From assembly GCA_027489105.1 (NCBI GenBank), contig JAIYAJ010000584.1, positions 1-5,806 of the forward strand: DNA of 5,806 nucleotides. The letters run 5' to 3'. This document shows positions 1 through 4,733 of the stretch, one piece after another. This DNA is from Zymomonas sp. Lineage in GTDB: Bacteria; Pseudomonadota; Alphaproteobacteria; Sphingomonadales; Sphingomonadaceae. The stretch's first letter is position 1; every line of letters begins with the position of its first letter. A model generated the notes under the pieces. That model searched no databases. It was given only the letters and a program-made list of their open reading frames with translations, and had not been told where the DNA came from. The position numbers were made by a program, and so were the translations under genes.

Positions 1-294
1 ATCGCGGCTGCACAAGCGAGTGCCGCCTGCCCGGCCGCCTCGCTTCAGGACTCGATTGTCCTTTCTGGCGAAACAGCTGGCCTGCAGGGAGTGCGAACGC
101 GGTTCCGCAAGGCGGGCCTCGATCTTCAACCGTGCGGCGCTCTGCTGATCTTTCCGCTGGGACCGGGGACCGATCCGACCCCGGTGCTCGGCATATTGTC
201 CGACATTTCTGCAGGCCGCGTGCCCGGCGTGACGATCGGCCTGTCCGGCGCTCCGGTCGAGGCTCCATCGCCTGCGCTGCCACCCCGCCCCTAG
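1..294 (+). CDS. C-terminal fragment of an unrecognised protein (left-truncated)
   Basis: The reading frame is open from the first base of the window to a TAG at 292-294, giving 97 residues; the true start lies outside the window. The visible part begins with an Ala-rich stretch, continues through QDSIVLSGETAGLQGVRTRF and the hydrophobic strand-like segments CGALLIFPLG and PVLGILSDIS, and ends in a Pro-rich tail (PSPALPPRP). By my count about 70% of codons end in G or C. That is compatible with coding but looks less biased than the neighbouring genes. Its stop shares CTAG with the stop of the convergent mutT, a tight junction that favours a real gene. The alternation of a LLxxPL strand and a VLGxLS strand is faintly like small alphaproteobacterial PAS_5-type proteins, but this is only a resemblance and no function is claimed. 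Confidence 0.45.
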   Translation: MAAAQASAACPAASLQDSIVLSGETAGLQGVRTRFRKAGLDLQPCGALLIFPLGPGTDPTPVLGILSDISAGRVPGVTIGLSGAPVEAPSPALPPRP

Positions 295-698
295 ACCAGG
301 GCCTCGAGCAGGCCGATCAGCGGTCGGTCCGCCGGAGGCATGTCCAGCCCGTGGAGTTGCACCGGCGCGACCCATTTGATCGCCGGCGCCTCGAGCGGCT
401 GCACCATTCCGCGCCATTTCCGGCAGATATAGAGCAGCAGGACGAGATGCTTGTCGCCGAGCGGTTCGCTCGCGAAGCAGGCAGGCGCCAGGCAGGCGCG
501 CTCGACGTCGATCGCCAATTCCTCGCGAAGTTCGCGGATCAGCGCCGATTCCGGCGACTCGCCCGGCTCGACCTTTCCGCCCGGAAACTCCCACAATCCG
601 CCCATATTCTTGTCGGCCGGGCGCTGCTGGACAAGGACACGGCCATCGCCGTCGATCAGCGCGGCCGCGACGACGAACAGGGTCTGCACCGGATTCAT
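291..698 (-). CDS. mutT: MutT-type Nudix hydrolase, (8-oxo-dGTP) NTP pyrophosphohydrolase
   Basis: A 135-residue protein, the normal length for MutT. The Nudix box GX5EX7REUXEE is complete: G41, E47, R55-E56-L57, E59-E60, followed by L61-A62-I63 where the usual Gly is Ala. The N-terminal strand (TLFVVAAALIDGDGRVLVQQRP) and the GLWEFPGGK substrate/metal loop are typical of MutT. The family removes pyrophosphate from oxidised or other non-canonical nucleoside triphosphates in the cytoplasm; MutT itself clears 8-oxo-dGTP and prevents A:T to C:G transversions. Nudix substrates cannot be fixed from sequence alone, so another NTP is possible. The start is ATG at 698, with an AAGGA-type SD at about 706-710 on the minus strand, 8-9 nt upstream. 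The gene is divergent from the first pilin gene and convergent with the fragment at the left edge. Confidence 0.9.
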   Translation of the reverse strand: MNPVQTLFVVAAALIDGDGRVLVQQRPADKNMGGLWEFPGGKVEPGESPESALIRELREELAIDVERACLAPACFASEPLGDKHLVLLLYICRKWRGMVQPLEAPAIKWVAPVQLHGLDMPPADRPLIGLLEALV

Positions 699-708
699 GA
701 CAATTTCC

Positions 709-725
709 TTAGGGCTTTCTTAAAC
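709..725. promoter_or_regulatory. Possible CtrA-type site (TTAG-N7-TTAAAC) in the mutT/pilin divergent region
   Basis: TTAG (709-712), seven bases, then TTAAAC (720-725) matches the alphaproteobacterial CtrA consensus TTAA-N7-TTAA at seven of eight fixed positions. It lies 68-84 bp upstream of the first pilin start and just upstream of the mutT SD. CtrA controls the Flp/Tad pilin gene pilA in Caulobacter, which makes the position suggestive. One match to a short AT-rich motif in a GC-rich genome is still weak evidence. Confidence 0.3.
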
Positions 726-792
726 CGTAGCGCTTACGAAATGAGCAAGCCGGTGCAAAGCGCGGCCGTTCGCCATTTGGTCGAGGATCGAT

Positions 793-981
793 ATGAAGCC
801 CGAATCCGCCATTCGCCAGCGTCTGCGCGCTCTTGCCCGCGACGAGCGCGGTGCCAGCGCCGTCGAATATGGCCTGATCCTCGCGCTCGTATTCCTGGCC
901 ATCATGGGCGCGGTCGTCGGCCTCGGCAGCTCCGTGCAATCGCGCTGGAACGACATATCGAACAAGGTTTCCGCTACGTAA
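793..981 (+). CDS. Flp/Fap-type type IVb pilin, first copy
   Basis: A 62-residue prepilin. A charged cytoplasmic leader of 20 residues (rich in Arg/Lys/Glu) ends in ERG, followed by ASAVEYGLI. This is the prepilin peptidase site G20|A21, with the invariant Glu at +5 (E25) and the adjacent Tyr. Residues 28-44 are the hydrophobic helix that anchors the subunit in the inner membrane and packs the pilus core. A short polar tail (SSVQSRWNDISNKVSAT) follows. Flp pilins are assembled by the Tad/Cpa machinery into adhesive pili; none of those genes is in this window. The start is ATG 793, with GAGG at 783-786, 6 nt upstream. It resembles the second pilin gene around the cleavage site, including 17 identical bases in each (863-879 and 1183-1199), but differs in leader and tail. 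Confidence 0.9.
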   Translation: MKPESAIRQRLRALARDERGASAVEYGLILALVFLAIMGAVVGLGSSVQSRWNDISNKVSAT

Positions 982-1007
982 TTCTACATCCGCTACGTAA
1001 TTTTACG
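970..1007. repeat. 19-bp tandem direct repeat across the first pilin's stop codon
   Basis: Positions 970-988 and 989-1007 are consecutive 19-bp units that match at 17 of 19 bases, the first 14 identical (TCCGCTACGTAATT). The first unit carries the last codons and the TAA of the pilin gene; the second lies wholly in the spacer. Each unit contains the palindrome TACGTA. In the second unit, ACGTAA-TT-TTACGT (995-1008) forms a 6-bp inverted repeat with a 2-bp centre. That looks like a DNA-binding site rather than an RNA hairpin, because the loop is too small. Confidence 0.75.
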
Positions 1008-1104
1008 TGAGATCGCGCCTCGCGTTAACCGAATGACAGTAACTCACCCATTACGGTCGCTGTGTTGGCCCCATGGTTGAAGGCCAGCCGGGCCGGGCAA
1101 ACCA

Positions 1105-1125
1105 CCCGAATTCGGGACTCGGGAG
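1105..1125 (+). promoter_or_regulatory. Palindrome and SD in the second pilin leader
   Basis: CCCGAATTCGGG (1105-1116) is a perfect 12-bp palindrome ending 4 bases before the pilin SD GGGAG (1121-1125), which sits 8 nt before ATG 1134. As RNA, CCCGA (1105-1109) could pair with TCGGG (1119-1123) and cover part of the SD. Alternatively, CCCG-AATT-CGGG can fold on itself and leave the SD free. The SD assignment is firm; a regulatory role for the palindrome is inference. Confidence 0.35.
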
Positions 1126-1133
1126 TAAGAGTT

Positions 1134-1301
1134 ATGAAGTTCATTTCGAAGCTGCTGAAGAACAGCAAGGGCGCTACCGCGATCGAATATGGCCTGATCG
1201 CCGCGCTCATCGCCGTCGCCGCGATCACCGCGATGACGAGCCTGGGCAATCAGCTGCAGAAGACGTTCTCGAACGTCTCCAACAATATGAAGGCGAGCTG
1301 A
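1134..1301 (+). CDS. Flp/Fap-type type IVb pilin, second copy
   Basis: A 55-residue prepilin. The basic leader MKFISKLLKNSKG ends at G13, with predicted prepilin-peptidase cleavage before A14. ATAIEYGLI follows, with the invariant Glu at +5 (E18) and Tyr next to it. Residues 21-37 form the hydrophobic membrane/core helix, and the short tail LQKTFSNVSNNMKAS is polar. It is secreted and polymerised by a Tad/Cpa system that must lie elsewhere in the genome. The frame can be extended upstream to a GTG at 1062, but ATG 1134 is preferred because it has a GGGAG SD at 1121-1125 with 8-nt spacing and gives a normal Flp leader. The gene ends in a strong terminator at 1337-1367 and could be transcribed alone or with the first pilin; the 152-bp spacer leaves room for its own promoter. 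Confidence 0.92.
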   Translation: MKFISKLLKNSKGATAIEYGLIAALIAVAAITAMTSLGNQLQKTFSNVSNNMKAS

Positions 1302-1336
1302 TCGGGCCAGCGCCCAGCTTAGCCGCTGTTCGCGAG

Positions 1337-1367
1337 GGGCGGCCGGTCTTGCACCGGCTGCCCTTTT
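1337..1367 (+). terminator. Intrinsic terminator after the second pilin gene
   Basis: The arms GGGCGGCCGGT (1337-1347) and ACCGGCTGCCC (1353-1363) form an 11-bp stem with one G-U pair and a 5-nt loop (CTTGC), followed by TTTT (1364-1367). The U-tract is on the + strand, so it terminates the pilin transcript. On the minus strand no T run follows the stem, so it is probably not a good terminator for the convergent protease gene. Confidence 0.82.
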
Positions 1368-1383
1368 GCCGCGCGCTTTCGAC

Positions 1384-2832
1384 TCAGGGCGCGCGAACGA
1401 TCAGCTTTACGCGATCCCCGGCCTGCAGGCGGCTATCTCGCTCCAGTGAATTGAGCACCAGGAAACGCTCCAGCTGCGCGTCGGAAAACGCCATCTGGCG
1501 CGCCAGCGATTCGGCACTGTCGCCTGCCTTCACCCGCACGACCTTGATGCGGTAGCCCTTGGCGGCAGCTGCCTCCGCGGCGGAAAGGCGCCGCATGCTC
1601 TCGACCAGCGGCTGGAACGGTCCGATGCCCTGACCCGACCGCGCCATCGTCACGAAATGATAGGCGATGGGACCATTATCCGGGCGATAGGCGAAGACAC
1701 CGACATCCAGTGGCCCGGCATTGCTGTTGCCGGTCCCGAAAGCGTAGCGAAAGTCGATCCCGTTGGCCTTGCCCGAACGGATTTCCCCATAGCGCATGTT
1801 TGGTTGAAGGGCGGCGAACACCTGACCGACATAGCCGTCGAGGCCGTTCTGGCCGAGCTTGGCGCCGGAGAAGGTCGCCTGCCCACCAGAGCCGGTGATC
1901 GTCACCGCCGCATCGCCATTGTTGAGCGTGTAGCCACTGGGCACGGTGAAGGCGAGCCGCTGGGTCGGGAGCCGGAACTCGCGGCCCTCGGTATAGCCCT
2001 TGGCCGGGTCTTCACCCCAGGCGAGCCCGTCGACCGCATCGAGCAGCGCATCGCGATTCCGGTTGCCACGACCGGCCTTGCCGGTGGCGTCGGCCTTGGA
2101 TGCCGCCCGGCGGACGCGGTCCTCAGAATTGGGGTGGGTGCTTGCCCAGGTCGGAAGAGAGTTCTTCTGTCCGGTCAGGCGCGCTTCCAGCGATTGCTGG
2201 TCTCCCAGAATCGCAAGCATGTCCGACGAGGCCAGCGGGTCATAGCCCGCGCTGGCGAGATAGCGCACGCCCAGATCGTCGGCCTGATATTCCTGCGTCC
2301 GGGAAAAGCCCTTGGTGATCAGGTCGGCGCCGACCCCGGCTCCGCGACCGATCAGGCTGCCGACGCCCGAATTGCCTGCCACCGCCCCGACGATTCCCGC
2401 CAGCACCGACGTTATTGTCGCGGTCTGCTGTCGTTTGGCGGAATGACGGGCAGCGACATGGCCGACCTCATGGCCCAGCACCGACGCCAGTTCGGCTTCG
2501 TCGTTCATCAACGCAAGAAGGCCACGCGTAACGTAAACATAGCCACCGGGGATTGCGAAGGCGTTGTTCACAGGCGAATCGAGCAGCGTGACGGTGAAGT
2601 CACGCTCCGAGTTGGACAGACCCGACTGGACCGCGATCTTCTTGCCGACGCGTGACACATAGTCCGCCGCCGGTCCCTTCATCGCGCCACCGAACTCCTG
2701 AACGAGTTGCGGATGCGCCTCTGCGCCCGTCTTCCGGTCGCTCTCCGAAATCGACGGTGCCTGGGCCGGTGCTGGTGCAGCGGTAAAGGGAACAGCCAGC
2801 GCGACGCAGGCTGGGATCAGAAATCTGGTCAT
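1384..2832 (-). CDS. Secreted M48-family zinc metalloprotease (BepA-like) with C-terminal LysM-like domain
   Basis: 482 residues from ATG 2832. This start is preferred to an in-frame GTG six codons upstream (2850) because a perfect AGGAGG lies 6 nt before it (2839-2844). The N-terminus (MTRFLIPACVALAVPF, then APAQA) is a Sec signal peptide cleaved around residues 23-25, which places the enzyme in the periplasm. The peptidase core spans roughly 35-245. It has the NAFAIPGGYVYVTRGLL segment, the HEVGH zinc/catalytic motif at 121-125, the third zinc ligand Glu in EYQAD (181-185), and the STHPNSEDR segment near 231. Residues about 427-479 (YRIKVVRVKAGDSAESLA to AGDRVKLI) look like a LysM domain, which would bind peptidoglycan. 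The BepA TPR region is not evident. The likely role is quality control of envelope or outer-membrane proteins. It lies 59 bp downstream of accA on the same strand, so co-transcription is likely. Confidence 0.9.
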   Translation of the reverse strand: MTRFLIPACVALAVPFTAAPAPAQAPSISESDRKTGAEAHPQLVQEFGGAMKGPAADYVSRVGKKIAVQSGLSNSERDFTVTLLDSPVNNAFAIPGGYVYVTRGLLALMNDEAELASVLGHEVGHVAARHSAKRQQTATITSVLAGIVGAVAGNSGVGSLIGRGAGVGADLITKGFSRTQEYQADDLGVRYLASAGYDPLASSDMLAILGDQQSLEARLTGQKNSLPTWASTHPNSEDRVRRAASKADATGKAGRGNRNRDALLDAVDGLAWGEDPAKGYTEGREFRLPTQRLAFTVPSGYTLNNGDAAVTITGSGGQATFSGAKLGQNGLDGYVGQVFAALQPNMRYGEIRSGKANGIDFRYAFGTGNSNAGPLDVGVFAYRPDNGPIAYHFVTMARSGQGIGPFQPLVESMRRLSAAEAAAAKGYRIKVVRVKAGDSAESLARQMAFSDAQLERFLVLNSLERDSRLQAGDRVKLIVRAP

Positions 2833-2891
2833 GCGTGCCCTCCTCTGCACCGCATAAAGCCCGCGTCGCGGAACGGTTCCGTTACGAGCGG

Positions 2892-3833
2892 TCAGCCGAT
2901 CGCGAGAAACTTATCCCGACGGGCCGCTCGCAGCGTCGCCGGTTTCTTGCCGCTCAGCTTGTCGAGTTCGTCGCCGATCGCCTCGCCGAGTGCGGCGATC
3001 GCAGCCGCCGGGTCGCGATGCGCGCCGCCCACGGGTTCGGGAACGATGCGGTCGACGACGCCCAGCTTTTGCAGGTCGGCGGCGGTCATCTTCATCGCTT
3101 CGGCTGCGTCGGCGGCCTTGTCGCCGGTGCGCCACAGGATCGATGCGCAGCCTTCGGGCGAGATCACCGAATAGACGGCGTGTTCGAACATCAGCACGCG
3201 GTTGGCGGCGGCGACGGCAATGGCACCGCCCGACCCGCCCTCGCCGACGATCGCCGCGACCATCGGGACGCCGACCGCGAGACACGCCTCGGTCGAGCGG
3301 GCAATGGCCTCGGCCTGGCCGCGCTCCTCGGCCTGCACGCCGGGGAAGGCACCCGAAGTGTCGACCAGCGAGACGACCGGCAGACCAAACCGGTCGGCCA
3401 ACTCCATCAGCCGGATGGCCTTGCGATAGCCCTCGGGCTTGGCCATGCCGAAATTGTGGCGGATGCGCGAGGCCGTGTCGTCGCCCTTCTCATGGCCGAT
3501 CACCATGACCTTGCGATCGCCGATGCGGCCGAGGCCGCCGATGATCGCCTGGTCGTCGGCAAAAGCGCGGTCCCCGGCCAGCGGCACGAAATCGCTGACG
3601 AACCCCGCGACATAATGTCTGAAATGCGGGCGTTCCGCGTGGCGCGCGACCTGCGTCTTCTGCCAGGGCGACAGCTTCGCATAGGTGTCGCGCAAAAGCT
3701 TTTCGGACTTGGCCGCGAGCTTTGCGACCTCGCTGTCTATGTCGAGCGACCCCGCATGCGCGGTCGACCGGAGTTCGGAGATCCGCGCCTCAAGCTCGGC
3801 GATCGGCTTTTCGAATTCGAGATAGGCTACCAT
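2892..3833 (-). CDS. accA: Acetyl-CoA carboxylase carboxyltransferase subunit alpha
   Basis: 313 residues, the usual full length. AccA pairs with AccD to form the carboxyltransferase that moves the carboxyl group from carboxybiotin-AccB to acetyl-CoA, giving malonyl-CoA for fatty-acid synthesis in the cytoplasm. The N-terminus [18 protein letters not shown] is the characteristic AccA helix. The crotonase-fold core includes [15 protein letters not shown] (125-139), [20 protein letters not shown] (157-176), GEGGSGGA (197-204, oxyanion-hole glycines), [14 protein letters not shown] (221-234) and [10 protein letters not shown] (266-275). The E. coli protein reads DTPGA where this one has DTSGA; this is a conservative change and not a sign of inactivity. 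The start is ATG 3833. There is no good SD, only a GGGG about 4 nt upstream. The gene is divergent from ibpA and upstream of the M48 protease gene. Confidence 0.97.
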   Translation of the reverse strand: MVAYLEFEKPIAELEARISELRSTAHAGSLDIDSEVAKLAAKSEKLLRDTYAKLSPWQKTQVARHAERPHFRHYVAGFVSDFVPLAGDRAFADDQAIIGGLGRIGDRKVMVIGHEKGDDTASRIRHNFGMAKPEGYRKAIRLMELADRFGLPVVSLVDTSGAFPGVQAEERGQAEAIARSTEACLAVGVPMVAAIVGEGGSGGAIAVAAANRVLMFEHAVYSVISPEGCASILWRTGDKAADAAEAMKMTAADLQKLGVVDRIVPEPVGGAHRDPAAAIAALGEAIGDELDKLSGKKPATLRAARRDKFLAIG

Positions 3834-3840
3834 GGGCCCC

Positions 3841-3868
3841 GGTTAGGCGGACCTGCGGCCCCAGTCAA
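3841..3868 (-). promoter_or_regulatory. Candidate accA promoter (TTGACT-N16-CTAACC)
   Basis: On the minus strand, TTGACT (3868-3863) is followed after 16 nt by CTAACC (3846-3841). The -35 is close to the housekeeping consensus; the -10 is poor. If used, transcription would begin near 3834, one base before the ATG at 3833, giving an almost leaderless mRNA. That fits the lack of a good SD. A very similar arrangement (TTGCAT-N16-CTAACC) lies upstream of atpH. Confidence 0.35.
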
Positions 3869-3901
3869 CGAACGCGCCTCCTATGCCGATCGAGAGTACC
3901 C

Positions 3902-3929
3902 CTTGAAGGTCCGGGACACCCTCCTATCT
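3902..3929 (+). promoter_or_regulatory. Sigma-32 (RpoH)-like heat-shock promoter of ibpA
   Basis: CTTGAA (3902-3907), 14 bases, then TCCTATCT (3922-3929). The sigma-32 consensus is CTTGAA, N13-15, CCCCATNT. The -35 is perfect, the spacing is right, and five of the seven fixed -10 positions match. Transcription would start near 3935-3937, giving an 88-nt or so 5' leader that exactly contains the three hairpins before ibpA. Confidence 0.72.
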
Positions 3930-3943
3930 CGATGCTGTCGGCC

Positions 3944-4023
3944 GTCGCCATCCGGGGCGGATCGACAGCCCGGCGGGTCTCCCGCGGGCACAGGTCAATC
4001 GCTTTGATGAGGACATGGACCCT
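3944..4023 (+). promoter_or_regulatory. ROSE-type RNA thermometer in the ibpA 5' leader
   Basis: Three successive hairpins fill the leader. Hairpin I (3944-3966): GTCG, a 2-nt bulge, ATCCG, loop GGG, CGGAT, CGAC. Hairpin II (3968-3989): GCCC, bulged G, GCGGG, loop TCT, CCCGC, GGGC. Hairpin III (3992-4023): TCGCT (3999-4003) faces the SD AGGA (4010-4013) across a 6-nt loop, with one unpaired G. Below that, GGTC (3993-3996) pairs with GACC (4018-4021). The U(U/C)GCU anti-SD element facing AGGA, with a bulged G, is the signature of ROSE elements. Known ROSE leaders repress small heat-shock genes at low temperature by hiding the SD and melt on warming. The assignment is from pattern and position; no folding was computed. 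Confidence 0.75.
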
Positions 4024-4479
4024 ATGCGTACTCTTGATTTTGCCCCCCTCCTCCGTTCGTCGATCGGTTTCGAGAATCTCAACCGCCTCGTCGACTTCGC
4101 GCGCGGCGACGGCGACAGCTATCCGCCCTACAATATCGAGAAGACCGGCGACGGCGCCTACCGCATCCAGATGGCGCTGGCGGGCTTCACGCGCGAGGAA
4201 ATCGACGTCACCGTCCAGGACAATATGTTGATCATCATCGGCCGCGCCGCAGAGCCGACCGAAGAAGGCCAGCGCGAGTTCCTGCATCGCGGAATCGCCA
4301 AGCGTGCCTTCGAACGCCGCTTCCAGCTCGCCGACACGATCAAGGTGACGGGTGCAGGCTATGAGAATGGCCTGCTCAACGTCGAACTGGTCCGCGAGAT
4401 TCCGGAGCACAAGAAGCCGCGCCGCATCGCCATCGATGGTGTCGAGCCGGCCGCCGTGATCGACGCGAAGGCGGCCTGA
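4024..4479 (+). CDS. ibpA: IbpA-type small heat-shock protein (Hsp20, alpha-crystallin domain)
   Basis: 151 residues from ATG 4024. An in-frame ATG at 4015 is rejected because the only SD (GAGGA, 4009-4013) would be about 1 nt from it, against 10 nt for 4024. Starting at 4024 also gives the usual opening MRTLDFAPLLRSSIGF, very like E. coli IbpA. The alpha-crystallin domain spans about 33-125: YPPYNIEKTGDGAYRIQMAL, then LAGFTREEIDV, FLHRGIAKRAFERRFQLAD and the GLLNVEL signature (116-122). KKPRRIAID follows, containing the C-terminal I-x-I motif (I135, I137) that links dimers into oligomers. It is an ATP-independent holdase that keeps heat-damaged cytoplasmic proteins refoldable by DnaK/ClpB. 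Control appears two-layered: a sigma-32-like promoter and a ROSE-type leader. It is monocistronic, closed by the hairpin at 4503-4532. Confidence 0.95.
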   Translation: MRTLDFAPLLRSSIGFENLNRLVDFARGDGDSYPPYNIEKTGDGAYRIQMALAGFTREEIDVTVQDNMLIIIGRAAEPTEEGQREFLHRGIAKRAFERRFQLADTIKVTGAGYENGLLNVELVREIPEHKKPRRIAIDGVEPAAVIDAKAA

Positions 4480-4502
4480 ACGCTTCAGCGCAAAACGGAA
4501 GA

Positions 4503-4532
4503 GGAAAGCCGGGCCGCGAGGTCCGGCTTTCC
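4503..4532 (+). terminator. Hairpin terminator after ibpA (no U-tract)
   Basis: GGAAAGCCGGGCC (4503-4515) pairs with GGTCCGGCTTTCC (4520-4532), a 13-bp stem with one G-U pair closed by a GCGA tetraloop, starting 23 bp after the ibpA stop. The bases after it (GATTCGG) contain no T-run, so it may act as a weak intrinsic terminator, a pause site or a 3'-end stabiliser. Its position just after a monocistronic gene supports a 3'-end role. Confidence 0.6.
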
Positions 4533-4625
4533 GATTCGGAGCCACATGCGGACGAACAGCAGCGCCCATCGCGGGATCGAAAGAGGGCCTCGTTCACGTC
4601 ACCGTAACTTAAGCCCCTTCCTGCC

Positions 4626-4653
4626 TTGCATAGTGGGGGCACCCCTGCTAACC
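4626..4653 (+). promoter_or_regulatory. Candidate atp operon promoter (TTGCAT-N16-CTAACC)
   Basis: TTGCAT (4626-4631), 16 nt, CTAACC (4648-4653), with a TG just before the -10. The layout matches the candidate accA promoter on the other strand. Predicted transcription start is near 4660, about 75 nt upstream of atpH and about 10 nt before the terminator-like hairpin. The -10 is a poor consensus match, so this is tentative. Confidence 0.35.
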
Positions 4654-4669
4654 GCGCCGCAACCCATGG

Positions 4670-4696
4670 GGGGACGCTTCCGGCGGCCCCTTTTTT
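4670..4696 (+). terminator. Terminator-like hairpin with T6 in the atpH leader (possible attenuator)
   Basis: GGGG (4670-4673), A, CGC (4675-4677), loop TTCCG, GCG (4683-4685), G, CCCC (4687-4690), then TTTTTT (4691-4696). This gives seven GC pairs with one A/G mismatch and a strong U-tract, and it ends only 37 nt before the atpH start. It could be a second, more effective terminator for ibpA read-through, the end of a short leader RNA, or an attenuator of the atp operon. An outer helix CCCATG (4663-4668) with CATGGG (4699-4704) could also form. The CCCC arm is complementary to the G-tract SD of atpH (4718-4722). Confidence 0.65.
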
Positions 4697-4733
4697 CGCA
4701 TGGGCCGAACCAACTATGGGGGATTGAAAGCGC

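Noticed and set aside
132..1010. Long + strand open frame (292 codons) opposite mutT and overlapping the first pilin in another frame
   Set aside because: It is antisense to a clear Nudix gene and its peptide is Arg-rich without family motifs. It is a by-product of the GC-rich codon bias.
1024..1029. GTTAAC upstream of the second pilin as a CtrA site
   Set aside because: Only one half-site is present; the second TTAA at the right spacing is missing.
1062..1133. N-terminal extension of the second pilin to a GTG at 1062
   Set aside because: It has no SD and would give an abnormally long prepilin leader. ATG 1134 has a good SD and a standard Flp leader.
1657..2655. 332-codon + strand open frame opposite the M48 protease
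   Set aside because: It is an antisense shadow; the minus strand has the signal peptide, HEVGH and EYQAD in order and an excellent SD.
2869..2881. CGGAACGGTTCCG inverted repeat between accA and the M48 gene
   Set aside because: There is almost no loop and no T-run on the minus strand, so it is not a convincing terminator. It could be a chance palindrome; no role is assigned.
2835..4007. 390-codon + strand open frame opposite accA
   Set aside because: It mirrors accA codon by codon, has a composition rich in Arg, Asp and Ala, and runs into the ibpA leader. AccA on the minus strand is unambiguous.
3865..4569. 234-codon minus-strand open frame opposite ibpA
   Set aside because: It spans the heat-shock promoter, thermometer and terminator hairpin, and it is antisense to a clear Hsp20 protein.
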